In this document: positions 34,830 to 47,709 of the stretch, piece after piece | How positions within the stretch are numbered: the first letter of the stretch is position 1 | Layout of the letters: the number at the start of each line of letters is the position of its first letter | Origin: Telmatactis stephensoni | Lineage: Eukaryota; Cnidaria; Anthozoa; Actiniaria; Isophelliidae | DNA: 64,000 nt | Assembly (NCBI GenBank): GCA_029948255.1 | Contig: JALIZF010001718.1 | Coordinates: 124,001-188,000 of the forward strand | Direction of reading: 5' to 3' | The notes under the pieces: generated by a model | Told to the model about the DNA's origin: nothing | What the model saw: the letters and a program-made list of their open reading frames with translations, nothing else | The model's database searches: none | Program-made: the position numbers and the translations under genes

Positions 34830-35370
34830 AGAGCCACGTTTTTACTTCACTTTTAAACTGTGAAGTACATTGACTAGATCTTATCAATGATGGAAGAACA
34901 TTCCAAAGTTCAGGGGCTGCATAGAACAAGGCCCTGAACTATATTAAAGTAACGACAACAGACACCAGAAATGGCTGAACGAATCCTAAGCTTTATTTAA
35001 TAATTCCCGCTTTCTCTCACAAGAAACGAGTCAAATGCATCTAATTAAAGTAACAACAACAGACACAAGAAAAGGCTCAACACTCCCTTAGCTTAATTCA
35101 GAAACTCCCGCTTTATTTCATCTGAGGTGGCGATTTCTTTGTTGTTATGAGAATAATAACCCCTGATTGTACTTGGGATGGTGAGAACATTTTCCATCAC
35201 AGACAACTGATTGGGTACAGTTGGTTAAGAATGATTTCAACCAATTTAACAGAGGACCTTGGATAGCATAGGACTGCAGTTTCATGAGAGGATGCCCATG
35301 TGGGACCTTGTCAAATGCCTTACTGAAGTCTAATACTGCTGCATTGCTGGATTTCAAACCGTTAGTGACT
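34830..35370 (-). pseudogene. LINE reverse-transcriptase fragments
   Basis: On the minus strand, 35,357-35,145 encodes the RT core FSKAFDKVPHGHPLMKLQSY and LLNWLKSFLTNCTQSVVCDG, typical of CR1/L2/Rex-type LINEs. At 34,935-34,830 the C-terminal ELWNVLPSLI..FKSEV pattern reappears, so the middle is deleted. Between them (about 34,945-35,130) are two diverged direct copies of a segment of about 110 bp containing ACAACAGACAC and AACTCCCGCTTTAT. Confidence 0.75.
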
Positions 35371-36230
35371 GGGCTCTATGCCGGACAAAATCCAAGATGG
35401 CGGAGTGGTAAAATATAGAATGGTTTGGCATTGGACGTGTGCAAGCCCTCTTTGTGAAAATAACTGGCAAACAAAACGGTATAAGCTACTACAAGTTGCC
35501 TTTTGACTCAGAATGAAGGAGAAGATATTCTGCGATACTAAAAAATGACAATATTAATTGGAGAAAGCAAGTGATCTGTTCCTCCCACTGGACTGGGGGC
35601 ATAAGACATTCTACAGATCACATTCCTGACCTCATTTGCTCACAGGAACAACTGGAAAAGTTTGAGAAAGCAAAGAATTGCTCTAGTACAAAATATGTGA
35701 AAACACTCTCTAGCAAGCAAGCTAAAAGAAGATAGCTTGTATTAAAACACGCATACACACTGTACAGTCAGTTACAGAATCAAAGAAAAGAAAACCTCCA
35801 AGAGAAAGAAAGGCAGTCATTCCACGTAAAACAAGAAAGGTGTTAAAAAAGAAAATCATTTACTGCAGAAGAACTCAAAAAATTAAAATCAGAAAATGAC
35901 GCTTTATCAAAACAATTAATGGGCGAGGACAGACTTCACAACGAAATTAAACTACTACAGGATAGATGCTTTGAGTACGAAGGACAGAAAGAGAAAGTTT
36001 GACTAGACAAATTTGAAGAGGGATGACAAAGAGTTTTTTTACATGTGTGGTCTTACAGTACAGGAGTTTGATTGCCTTTATGACTGTCTAGCACCATTTG
36101 AACACTTACTAATTTACCCGATTTACCCAGATTGTATTGACAAGGAAAATAAACTAATTGATGCCAACGAGGGTTGCATCACAACAGACCACCCATTAAA
36201 TATAACTGTCAATATGATGAAATGACATAT
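35370..36230 (+). pseudogene. Decayed THAP/DDE transposase fragment
   Basis: Near 35,455-35,650 the three frames together show a degenerate THAP-like zinc finger (a Cys pair in ASPLCENNWQ, then ISYYKLPFDSE, then QVICSSHWTGG). After a Lys/Glu-rich helical stretch comes a 70-codon open frame at 36,013-36,225 (KRDDKEFFYMCGLTVQEFD), resembling the segment just before the DNA-binding helix of Harbinger or ISL2EU transposases. The catalytic core is absent. It is a relic of a second THAP-type transposon. Confidence 0.5.
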
Positions 36231-37339
36231 GTCTCAATTTTGACATAGCAACACTTCGTATTTACAATGAAAATGCCATTGGTAGAATTTGAGATTGGTC
36301 CATCCTAAACCGATGTTGGCCTTCTGGCAGGGTTGACCTCTTGGGTACTTGCTGGTACTTGCTGCTCATGTGGTGAACTTACTAAAGAAACCAGTTGGTC
36401 CAAGAGATGACAATATTTAGTTTATTGCAAACAATTTATTAATATTTTTAAGGCTAAATTAGTTTGTCACAATACAATACAATAACTTATTTTAACTTTA
36501 TTGGGTCCATACAAACTGAAATTTGTCTCTTTTTCATATAACTTTTGTTATTGTTATTTTTGTAATGGATGTTTAGAGCCAGAACATTCCAATAACATTC
36601 ATTTCTGGTTGACCTTTCTGAAGAACGTATTTTTGTTTCTCTAAGATTTCAGTCATAGAATTTCATTGTATCTAACCCAAACTTGGCCATACTAGCATTC
36701 GTCGTGTAAAGCATAGCATTCTTCAAGTGTCAATTTTGTTATTGATTTCAATCTCAACTACCTGGCATGTACCTAAATCCGGAATGCCGGAACACCAGAA
36801 TACCAGAACGCCCGAATACTGGAACACCGGAATACCGGAACACCTCTAAATGAAAAACCCGATTTTTCTTTTGAATTCTGCAGTTATTATCCCGTTAAAT
36901 TCCAAAACTATATAGAAAAGTAAATAATGACTCACAACTCTTCGCATCTTCGGGTACCCAGGGCTTAAGGAAGGGAGGAAGAAGGAAGGGAGACGGGCAA
37001 AAGGGAGAAATATTTTAACGGTTCATAAACGTTCGAGACAGCTTGGGTTCCGCGAGGATGTATTCCTCGTCAAGTGTGTAACATTCGAATTTGCGTAATT
37101 CAAGCAGAAGCCAGTATTAATTAATGTTCTTAAATGCTAAAGATTCCTTGTCAGCTTAAATGTTCATGACTGTTCTTATTATTCTCTTGTACGATTCACT
37201 TGGTATATATAAAATGAATTCCACAGTCACTATTAGTGTAAAATGAACACTTTTATTAGAATATATCAAGGGAGTTAATAAATGTATATATTTGAGAATT
37301 CGTGGGCACACAGTTTAAATGTGAAGAGTAAAACGAGAA
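36231..37339. other. Intergenic sequence with an 8-bp minisatellite
   Basis: No gene. At 36,779-36,843 there are eight units of an 8-bp sequence (CCGGAACA / CCGGAATA with variants). A GGAAGGGAG-type purine-rich patch lies near 36,970-37,005. Nothing else is recognisable. Confidence 0.5.
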
Positions 37340-37468
37340 GATACTTGTTTGTCATGTTTTAATATTTTCGGCCAACAGGCTGAGGCCATCTTCAGATAAC
37401 TAGTCTGCACAATGTAAAGATGGCCTCAGCCTTTTGGCCGAAATATTAAAACATGACAAACAAGTATC
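37340..37468. repeat. Near-perfect hairpin with 50-bp arms
   Basis: GATACTTGTTTGTCATG starts the left arm and its complement ends the right arm. The arms match over about 54 bp with one or two differences around CGGCCAACAGGCTGAGGCC and a loop of about 22 bp. It resembles hairpins found at the ends of Penelope-like and other retroelements, but no coding part is attached here. Confidence 0.75.
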
Positions 37469-38729
37469 CTATGTAAGGTTTTTTCAATTGTATCCGTCCG
37501 TTCAAAGCTGTCGCTCCAGACAAAAATCTGCATTCTTTGGAACGCAGGGACGAATTTGGTTAATAATTAAACTCATTTGGTTGATAATAAACTTTGACAT
37601 TGTGACGTAATGTAAGGCACATTGTGCCACATGCATGTAATATTTTTGTTCATTTTCTCGCAAAACCTGAAATTTTTGCTTCTGAACGTGCTAATTAAAA
37701 ATCGTCAATGAATTTTCTTTTAATTTCCGCTATTAATTATTCAGAATATGTCCAATTATGGTTCCAAGTGGTAATCGAAAGAATACCTCTAAGGTGCTCA
37801 AATAAAATTTCAAACTTAGGTATATTTGCATTTGCTTCTGCCGTGGTTGTTTTGCTAAACGACAGGCTCGTCGAATTGAATATTTCTGCACAGTCGATTC
37901 AGCACATGCGAGAAAATGAACAAAAATATTACATGACTTGTACCACTCTTAAAAATCATTGTCTTGGCCGAATCTTTTGAAAATCACAGAAAGTGTAGAA
38001 CTAAGTCTTGGCAATAACTGGGAGCAAGGATTTTGTTGTATCTTGTCAGAGTGGGTTGTTATCGTAAGTAGTACAAAACATGAATTTTTGTATACAAAAA
38101 AATAAAACCGTTTTTATTCAAAAACTATGAGTACGATTTTTTTGACACTTCCTCAGAATGTAGACCTAACTAACAACTTTACCGTTGGATATGTGGCTCT
38201 AAAAGTTTAGGCTGATTTTTCTCAAAAATGAGCTTTAAGTAAAGAAGACGACATAATGATCGACATACAAACGGATTTCAATAAAATATGCTTTTTTAAA
38301 AACTTCACTCTATATTTAGACAAGTGTGAAAAGATCTTGGCAAAAGACGCTCTGCAGCGGGAGCTATGGCTGTTTAAACGTTGCTAGTTGACCGTGAAAA
38401 AAAATAGACCGAGCTACCTTAAGTAGCCCCAAACAATTTGCTCAAGTATGTGGGCAATATGTAAGCTTTCAATGCCGGGTAGTTGTCCGTTATGTGGACT
38501 AAAGAATTAAGTTTCCAGAGAAACGAGATGGACTACAATGAAAACGTATGCCAATAGTTAATGCACCGGATAGGGTTTTAAAAATCCATGCTTCATACTG
38601 CCATTGTAGAAGTTCAAAATTTGTATTGTAATCCATGATCTCCAATTATATTTTCAACATGAATGACTGTATCCCAGAAGAGTGTGTCTCATCGCCAGAC
38701 AAGACACTTTCACATCATGCAGTGAGGGT
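37469..38729. other. Intergenic sequence, no gene seen
   Basis: A 90-codon frame at 37,708-37,980 has no recognisable domain. The rest is AT-rich and unassigned, up to the left terminus of the satellite-bearing element. Confidence 0.4.
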
Positions 38730-38892
38730 TGTCCAATACACACGAATCGAGTCGATTCGTAAATGGTGGTTTACGATTCGTAACAGATTGTGAACTTCAT
38801 TGAAATGCATTGCAGACAGTACAGGTTATTGATATGCATAAAACATGAATAATTACACCAAGGGATAATGAATATTTACGTAACGGTAAAGA

Positions 38893-41131
38893 TGGTTTGC
38901 GAATGGCATCTCATTATCGATTCGTTTAAATGGATTGTGCATTCCTGTGTCGCGCACATGCGCAGATGGGCATATAGTGGACTTAGACTCTGGCAGACTC
39001 AAAGCTGCTCGAAGGGGGCCTGTCGATTCGTACGATTCGATCGATTCGTACGAATCGTCAAAGGGGTTTACGAATCGTGCATCTCATTATCGATTCGTGT
39101 AAATGGTTAGCGCATGTTGTTGGGATTCCTGTGTCGCGCACATGCGCAGATGGGCATATAGTGGACTTAGACTCTGGCAGACTCAAAGCTGCTCGAAGGG
39201 GGCCTGTCGATTCGTACGATTCGATCGATTCGTACGAATCGTCAAAGGGGTTTACGAATCGTGCATCTCATTATCGATTCGTGTAAATGGTTAGCGCATG
39301 TTGTTGGGATTCCTGTGTCGCGCACATGCGCAGATGGGCATATAGTGGACTTAGACTCTGGCAGACTCAAAGCTGCTCGAAGGGGCCTGTCGATTCGTAC
39401 GATTCGATCGATTCGTACGAATCGTCAAAGGGGTTTACGAATCGTGCATCTCATTATCGATTCGTGTAAATGGTTAGCGCATGTTGTTGGGATTCCTGTG
39501 TCGCACACATGCGCAGATGGGCATATAGTGGACTTAGACTCTGGGAGACTCAAAGCTGCTCGAAGGGGGCCTGTCGATTCGTACGATTCGATCGATTCGT
39601 ACGAATCGTCAAAGGGGTTTACGAATCGTGCATCTCATTATCGATTCGTGTGAATGGTTAGCGCATGTTGTTGGGATTCCTGTGTCTCACACATGCGCAG
39701 ATGGGCATATAGTGGACTTAGACTCTGGCAGACTCAAAGCTGCTCGAAGGGGGCCTGTCGATTCGTACGATTCGATCGATTCGTACGAATCGTCAAAGGG
39801 GTTTACGAATCGTGCATCTCATTATCGATTCGTGTAAATGGTTAGCGCATGTTGTTGGGATTCCTGTGTCGCGCACATGCGCAGATGGGCATATAGTGGA
39901 CTTAGACTCTGGCAGACTCAAAGCTGCTCGAAGGGGGCCTGTCGATTCGTACGATTCGATCGATTCGTACGAATCGTCAAAGGGGTTTACGAATCGTGCA
40001 TCTCATTATCGATTCGTGTGAATGGTTTAGCGCATGTTGTTGGGATTCCTGTGTCGCACACATGCGCAGATGGGCATATAGTGGACTTAGACTCTGGCAG
40101 ACTCAAAGCTGCTCGAAGGGGGCCTGTCGATTCGTACGATTCGATCGATTCGTACGAATCGTCAAAGGGGTTTACGAATCGTGCATCTCATTATCGATTC
40201 GTGTAAATGGTTAGCGCATGTTGTTGGGATTCCTGTGTCGCACACATGCGCAGATGGGCATATAGTGGACTTAGACTCTGGCAGACTCAAAGCTGCTCGA
40301 AGGGGGCCTGTCGATTCGTACGATTCGATCGATTCGTACGAATCGTCAAAGGGGTTTACGAATCGTGCATCTCATTATCGATTCGTGTAAATGGTTAGCG
40401 CATGTTGTTGGGATTCCTGTGTCGCACACATGCGCAGATGGGCATATAGTGGACTTAGACTCTGGCAGACTCAAAGCTGCTCGAAGGGGGCCTGTCGATT
40501 CGTACGATTCGATCGATTCGTACGAATCGTCAAAGGGGTTTACGAATCGTGCATCTCATTATCGATTCGTGTAAATGGTTAGCGCATGTTGTTGGGATTC
40601 CTGTGTCGCACACATGCGCAGATGGGCATATAGTGGACTTAGACTCTGGCAGACTCAAAGCTGCTCGAAGGGGGCCTGTCGATTCGTACGATTCGATCGA
40701 TTCGTACGAATCGTCAAAGGGGTTTACGAATCGTGCATCTCATTATCGATTCGTGTAAATGGTTAGCGCATGTTGTTGGGATTCCTGTGTCGCACACATG
40801 CGCAGATGGGCATATAGTGGACTTAGACTCTGGCAGACTCAAAGCTGCTCGAAGGGGGCCTGTCGATTCGTACGATTCGATCGATTCGTACGAATCGTCA
40901 AAGGGGTTTACGAATCGTGCATCTCATTATCGATTCGTGTGAATGGTTAGCGCATGTTGTTGGGATTCCTGTGTCTCACACATGCGCAGATGGGCATATA
41001 GTGGACTTAGACTCTGGCAGACTCAAAGCTGCTCGAAGGGGGCCTGTCGATTCGTACGATTCGATCGATTCGTACGAATCGTCAAAGGGGTTTACGAATC
41101 GTGCATCTCATTATCGATTCGTGTAAATGGT
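38893..41131. repeat. Twelve-copy 184-bp satellite array
   Basis: About twelve head-to-tail units, nearly identical, with a constant period of 183-185 bp. Each holds the nested palindromic core CGATTCGTACGATTCGATCG followed by ATTCGTACGAATCG, plus CACATGCGCAGATGGGC. The CGATTCGT/ACGAATCG motif also occurs in the element's TIRs. Open frames seen in all units are by-products of the repeat. Confidence 0.97.
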
Positions 41132-42139
41132 GAGAATAAGTTAAATTTTACGCTGAATTGATTTTAGTGGAACTGGACCGACTTGAGTAAAGCATGTTAA
41201 CCATCTGGGATCGATGTTGATGTGTGGTACGTATCGAATTTATTATAAGATTTAGCTACCTATAAAGTTTACAGTGAGGACACTCTAACTGGAACCGTGA
41301 ACACTTGGTTAAAATTGTTTTTAACATGCATTCCTTGAGAGAATGAGCTAGAATTTAGTTTCATTTTGATCACATAGTATATTTCAGCTCAATCCTACTA
41401 GCTTGTTAGAAGGTTTGAAGGAGTAGAAAGCTCAGAAAATCTAAATAATCTAAACTTAATATTAAAGTCAAGTGTTCATGGTTTGAGTGTCCTCACTGTT
41501 AGCTTATATTAAAGTTTGTTTTAATGTGTAGAAAATAAATTTAAATTGATATAAAAGTTGTTTAAAACGTAAGATATCGAAATTATTTGTCAAAATAGTC
41601 TGCTTTTGGAGACGTAACGAGTTTGAAGGCGCAGTAATGTGAAAATGAAAATCACTCATCTTGTATCGTAATACGTTGCGAAACGAGACAGCTTGAAGAG
41701 CGATATTACTCTTTTATAGCGATTTAAAACTAGCTGTTTCTAACAGAAAGTGAATTAATGCTACGAGTTACTTAAGTTATATTGAATACTATAAAATTAG
41801 AGAAGTCTAATATTCACCGTGAGAAATAGCTGTTTTGTATGTGAAATTGATTAAAAGCCTTATTGGTATTGTTTTGGTGCATTTTTAAATATCAATTCTG
41901 TTAAGGATTTAATTCCTGATCCTGGATGTTTTGATACTTCTATACTCATGTAAATTAAGAAATTTCATAACTTCATATTTTTTCAATGATTTAAATCATT
42001 AGTTGTTTAAATTTATTTTTGCCAAGTAGCAGGAGCCATTATGAAAGTTGTGTTTTAGTCTAATAAGCAAACTGTTGAAAATGTTTTGAAACTTGGTTGA
42101 CTTAAGCAATATTATAACAAGATGAATTTCATTGATACC
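41132..42139. other. AT-rich interior of the 9-kb element
   Basis: No gene or clear repeat seen in this kilobase between the satellite array and the nested MITE. Confidence 0.5.
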
Positions 42140-42148
42140 TACAACAAC

Positions 42149-42702
42149 TAGTCTCCCTCGCAGCCGTGTTTAGCCTCGTCACGCAACGCTCCCTCGGAAA
42201 AACACGGCTGCTTCAATGGGCGCTACATTCCATTCCAATTGTATCAGTTGTCCAATCAGAAGATACATCAGCAAACGGTCCATTTCCCGTGTTCCGGAAA
42301 TAAGTTTTATATCTGTCAACACCACAAAGAGAGTAAACATTGCACTACCAAAAATAAGTTTCAAATTTTTGAATACGAAAAGATATATACAGATGGAAGA
42401 TCAGTAAAACTTTCTTCTTTGTATATTTCTCAAATGATACCAGACACTTCGAATGAAACTAAGTGAAGTGTTTGTAAACTAGCTGTTGTTTTGGGATCCG
42501 AGGTTAATCCAATTATTCTCCAAGTCAACGGAACGCTATATGTAGACCTTTTGGCATTTTTGGCGCGAATGACTCCTTGATTTTGAGAGTCAAGCTCTGA
42601 TTGGTTAAGGACTTGGAATGGAATGTAGCGCCCATTGAAGCAGCCGTGTTTTTCCGAGGGAGCGTTGCGTGACGAGGCTAAACACGGCTGTGAGGGAGAC
42701 TA
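42149..42702. mobile_element. 554-bp Mutator-type MITE with about 91-bp TIRs
   Basis: The inverted ends begin TAGTCTCCCTCGCAGCCGTG and match over about 91 bp with one mismatch near the tip. The perfect 9-bp duplication TACAACAAC flanks it (42,140-42,148 and 42,703-42,711). Each TIR itself contains a smaller hairpin (GCAGCCGTGTTT mirrored by AAACACGGCTGC). It is non-coding and sits inside the 9-kb satellite-bearing element, so it is younger. Confidence 0.95.
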
Positions 42703-42711
42703 TACAACAAC

Positions 42712-45700
42712 AAGTGTTTTGAAATTATGTTGTCTTTTTCAAATCATTTGTTTTTTCAAAGAAACTCAGTCATGGCATGGGTTTAAAACAAACAAATTAG
42801 AATTTTCTTTTAGAAAATATGTGAATTGCACATTGGCAGCTCTAGTGTTTTGTAGATAAACATCTGACAATCAACTGCAATCATAATAATTGAGAATTTT
42901 TCAAAGAATTACTTTTGTTTATTGTGGCATAAACTAGTTTTCTTCTAGTACGCTTCCACTTTTTAAATTGTTCCTTTTAGTGATTAGTGATGTTTATTTT
43001 GTTTCAATGTGATTTTATCTTATTAAAAGGAAGATCATTGTATAGAATAATATAGAAATTAGGTTTTACCTAATTGTGGAGCTCCCTATTAAAGGCGCTG
43101 TTACACGGTGTAATTTTTCTTGCAACTTGCAATGCAATGCCATTGTTGTGAAAGGGAATCTCTTCTGAAACAATGGCATATTGCATTGCAAGTTGCAAGA
43201 AAAATTGCATTGGTAACAGCGCCTCAAGTTTTAATAGTTTTTTATGCTCTTGTTTCAAATGAATTGGGCCTCCTGTGTTATTGGCCAAAGAAGATTCCAT
43301 TTTTAACTTGTTTAATGCAAACATAGAATCGAGTTATTGTGGGGACTTGATAATGTCACACATGGGCTCACTCTGGTTTAAAAAAGGGTTTGAAAAAGTT
43401 AAAATAAAGATTGCTAATCCATTTGTTCTAAGTTTGCATATACTATAACAGTTTGGTCTTTTGGTGAATTATATCAATTTGCAAGCTCATTGACCTATAG
43501 ATATTAACAGTAATAGTCTAGTTTTCCTTTATAAGAGACATTGAACCTCTTGACAAAAGGCACATCTGTACAAGCTTAGCCTTTTTTCCATGGAAACCCA
43601 TGGGAATAAATGCGATGTTTGTGTTGTTTTTTATCAAAATTTTGTGCATTTCCTAGCATCTATTTTGAATAATTTCATTGACTTTGGGCTAATTAAGCCT
43701 GTATAAATTTGCTTTTGTCAGGAACATTAGTTATCTCTAGTAATGGGAAACTTGACTATTCAGATTCAGTGTCAGATTTTATAATTGAGTTTGCAGTAGT
43801 GGTTAATAATTCTAAGAAAGGAAACAAGTGCCAAAACTTTCATATTTTCAAACAAGTTAAATAAAGCATTTCAACAGCTTTATATTGCAGAACAGCATAT
43901 TTTGATTTTTTGTCTTCTCTATATTTGGGATATCTTGGATTGTTTTTGTTGCTGTTGTTGTTATTTTTCTTCTTTAGTTAATTAATTAATATGTAGAATA
44001 GAATGACACATTAGGTGAATATTGTCTCTTCCAGTTTATGTCTGATAACATGGTTTAATTACATGTATCTGGCATATCAAGAAAACGAGAAGAAAACATA
44101 GAATTAAGTATTTTCAATTTGTATTGAGGTCTAATGGTTTTTACAGCAATTCATAATAAATATTAAAACAAATCTATTTTGGATACAAAATTCCATCTTT
44201 TTCTTATTAATTTTGTCATTAATTCCAGACTCAAACTTGTGTTTTTCAAATTTAAATAAGTAATAATTCTAAATATTTCCTTTTTATTCAACTGAATTGG
44301 GCTCCCTGTGGTAATAGACAAACAAAAATTGCTACTATCAAGCTTTTATTTGCATTTGCTTAAGGGTTTGTAATCTTTACCCTTTAGTCTCCTGAAAAAT
44401 ATACTAGCAAGCTTAGTCATCTTCATTAGAGAATATTTATTCCAATCAATAAGTTAGTTTTGTTGAGTGAGATTTGGCCTAAATTCTCCAAAACTGAACC
44501 TTTTGAATTTCCCTCAACTGGATATACATAACAAGATTTTATTTCTGATTTGACAATGTTTTTGTTCTATCAAGAGAATAGAATGAAACAGGTGTATAGT
44601 TGTCTTCACACAAGCAATTTTGATTTAGTTAATATGTGTATATTAAAAACAGTTCAATAACATGAAAACAATTTAGTAAGGATTATTTTATTTGTAATTA
44701 ATAATTGAATGACACATTAAAACTGAATGTAATGTATATGTAGTTATGTAGTTAACTATAGCTCATGTTTCTGATACTGTAATTACAAATTTGCAGAACA
44801 TAAACAATTTTTTACAATTTTAAAAATGAAGAACTTAGCTCATGATTGCATGAAAAAGTCATAAGTTGTCAGTCATATTTTGATAAATGATTCTTATGTA
44901 CATAATGTTAATTTATAGGAAAATGCAATACTAGAAATTGGATATATCATAAAATAAATGTAATATTTCTATTAATAATATTTCAATCCAAGTTCTGTGT
45001 GGTGCTTTAGCCTTGATTCCAGTGTTTTTTTAGTAATTTGAATCTTGTACATAAAAAATCTTTACAAATTTATATCTTTGAAAGGTAACTGATTTATAAT
45101 GCTGCTAATTCAACCAGGACCACTTAGATGAACTGATATTTAATCAATTTATTGCAGCTCTCAACTCTACATTGTTATCAGCATGTATGAGAATACTATA
45201 ATTTGAGTGTTTATTTCAGTTATTAGTTCTAAGTATACATGTATGGTTTTACTGGTTTTTGATTGGTCACTATAATTCAAGTGGCCCCAATTAAAGCACT
45301 GTAAGAAGATGGGCTGTTATTATTTGAACATCATTTGATACATGATTTTTTATGTGTGCACATGTATATATTGTGTATATGTCACAGGAAAAATTTTTTG
45401 AAACAAACATTTCATATTCTTCATCTTCATTTTTATTACTTATGTTAATCTATTGTTGTTTTGTAGGATGTAAACACTGAAGTGTGCAAGCAGTTATTTT
45501 CTTGGCTGTCAAGATTTTCAATAATATCAAAACATGAATAGGTGGTGGTTTCTTTTTGTAATGCTTTATGTCTTAGACAACCATAATGAAGATGTCAAAA
45601 AAGGCATTCTAAATAATGAATTTTAACTTTTTCATGTTTCATGAATTTATAAATATTGTGTAAAATGAAGTTTGCAGAAATTATTTTATGCTGATGTCAT

Positions 45701-46399
45701 TGTGATAGCATGATTGTATTTGTAAAAAATACTCCAATTTGTTTATGATTTTTAAAATATAAATTAGCTTCATATCATAATGATAAAAAATAAAATATAT
45801 TTTTTTTTTGGTAATAGAGTTGCATTTGTTTATGTATTTATGACCAAGATGAAAATTGGATTGTATGTCATTTTATCACTTTCAACAATAAATTTAGCCC
45901 CTTAATTGACTTCAAAAGAACTCATTTTGTAAAAATATACTAAATGTGCATTTAACAGCTAATTCAAAAAATATGACCACTAGTCTTTCATCTTGATAAA
46001 TAAATAAGTTATTGTAGCATGTATTGTTTGTTTATTGAGAAATGCATTTGTTGATATTATAATAAAGAACTCTGATATTAAAGTAGTGGTTTATAGTAGT
46101 TTTGCATGGTTTTACAGGGGTGGATCCAAGGGAGGTGCGTTGAATGCGGTTGATTCCCCTTTTGGACAATGGTGATAGCTTTTCACAAATAAACACTTTT
46201 TTCATCAATAGTTTGGGTCGAGAAAGCGTTAAAACATACCCCCACTGTTTTAAGTATTAGAAAACATTAAAACATTTAGAAATGGTGATCAATCAGATGA
46301 ACATTTTGAAATTGACGACAAAAAGACTGAAAACGATTTAAAATGTTGCCTTAATTTGCTTGCCCAGAAATGATCTGTCATAAATTCAGGGGGCTTTCA
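42712..46399. other. Long AT-rich stretch without genes
   Basis: No coding exon is supported in this 3.7 kb. It contains a 130-bp hairpin at 43,094-43,223 (GGCGCTGTTACACGGTGTAA against its mirror, around CTTGCAACTTGCAATGCAAT), probably a small MITE. At 46,116 a CAGGGGTGGATCCAAGG relic of the hAT-like MITE family appears. Confidence 0.55.
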
Positions 46400-47330
46400 T
46401 ATTTATATCACTTTAGAATGGCTGGTTTAGATCTCAATGAAGTCTTTATTTAGTTGCTGGTGTTTACACACATTGAAGAATCCAAGAATGGGCTTTTTTG
46501 AAAACGACAAAACAATATTGTTGTCATCATAGTTCCAGGCAGCTTCAATTCGCTTCGTTGTAATATTTCAAATTCAGGAATCGAAAATCAGTGATCAGTT
46601 TTCTACGAATATTACTTTGGAATGACCGGTTTAGCTAGATGTCATGATCATGTCTTTATTTAGTCGCTGGTGTGAGAACACAAATTAAAGAATCCAAGAA
46701 TTGGCTTTTTGAGAACGACAAAACAATAAGCCTACAGATCGTCTGATTGAGGCAATGATTCGGTGTCACAAATTCAGGAGGCTTTTTGAAAACGGCAATA
46801 CACAAAATTTAGTTTGGCCCTGACTTTTCTACGAATATCAGCACTTTTAGTGGAATGGCTCGTTTGGATCTCAATGAAGACTTTATTTAGTAATGTGGCA
46901 GCTTCGCTTCGTTGTAATTTCTGAATTCAGGAATCGATAATCAGTGACTTTTCTACGAATATCACTTAGGAATGACCGGTTTAGATGTCAATAAAGTCTT
47001 TATCCAGTCGCTGGTGTCATGTAGAACACAAATTAGAGAATCCCTGAATGGGCTTTTTGAAAACGACAAAACAATATATTCATAGTAATCCAGACAGCTT
47101 TGCTTCGTAGTAGATATCAAATTCACGAATCGATCATCAGTGACTGCTTTTCTACGAATATTACTTTGGAATGACCGGTTTAGATGTCAATGAAGTCTTT
47201 ATTTAGTCGCTGGAGTTAGAACACAAATTAATGAATCTCTGAATGGGCTTTTTGAAAACGACAAAACAATATATTCATAGTAATCCAGACAGCTTCGCTT
47301 CGTAGTTGATATCATGTTCACGAATCGACG
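46400..47330. repeat. Degenerate array of about 196-bp repeats
   Basis: Five diverged, partly deleted units start near 46,415, 46,612, 46,845, 46,960 and 47,156. Shared blocks are TTCTACGAATATTACTTTGG, GGAATGACCGGTTTAGATG, AAGTCTTTATTTAGTCGCTG and GAAAACGACAAAACAATA. The array ends where CACGAATCGACGAATCGAC motifs lead into the right TIR of the 9-kb element. Confidence 0.85.
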
Positions 47331-47709
47331 AATCGACTAATAAGATGCACGGATCGTAAAGAACATTCACGATTCGTACGAATCGACACGAATCGTACGA
47401 TTTACAGCCCGGGCCCTGATGGCCCTGAATGCAATAACCACAGGGTGACCAAGCAGTGGTGGTGGTGTGTACAATGAGATAAGAACCACAGGAAGACCAC
47501 ACATAAGCGGCAATTGATATCTTATTCTAATTAGAATATTTAATTTTATTATAAAGAGGATATATAAATATGCACAATTTGTGCATATAAATAAGATTCA
47601 CAGTGCATATTAATAAGATTCGCAATCTCTGCATATCAATGAGGTTCACGATCTGTTACGAATCGTAAACCACCGGTTACGAATCGACTCGATTCGTGTG
47701 TATTGGACA

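Larger units (their letters stand above)
38730..47709. mobile_element. 9-kb non-autonomous element carrying satellite arrays
   Basis: The terminal inverted repeats begin TGTCCAATACACACGAATCG and match with few differences over about 100 bp (the left and right copies share GTGGTTTACGATTCGTAACA). The flanks share an imperfect ATGCAGTG(TG)AGGGT sequence (left 38,717-38,729; right about 47,717-47,731), possibly the target duplication. The interior has no transposase: a 184-bp satellite array, AT-rich filler, a nested MULE-type MITE and a second degenerate array. The superfamily is not assignable from the ends alone. Confidence 0.8.

Noticed and set aside
38893..41131. CRISPR-like array
   Set aside because: The units are head-to-tail without variable spacers and far too long; the context is eukaryotic.
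38868..41161. Two dozen similar small frames repeated every 184 bp
   Set aside because: They are frames through satellite DNA. All units are equally conserved in non-coding positions and no splice or start signal supports translation.
42239..42466. 75-codon frame inside the 554-bp MITE
   Set aside because: It lies in a non-autonomous element, has no domain, and overlaps another equally long frame.
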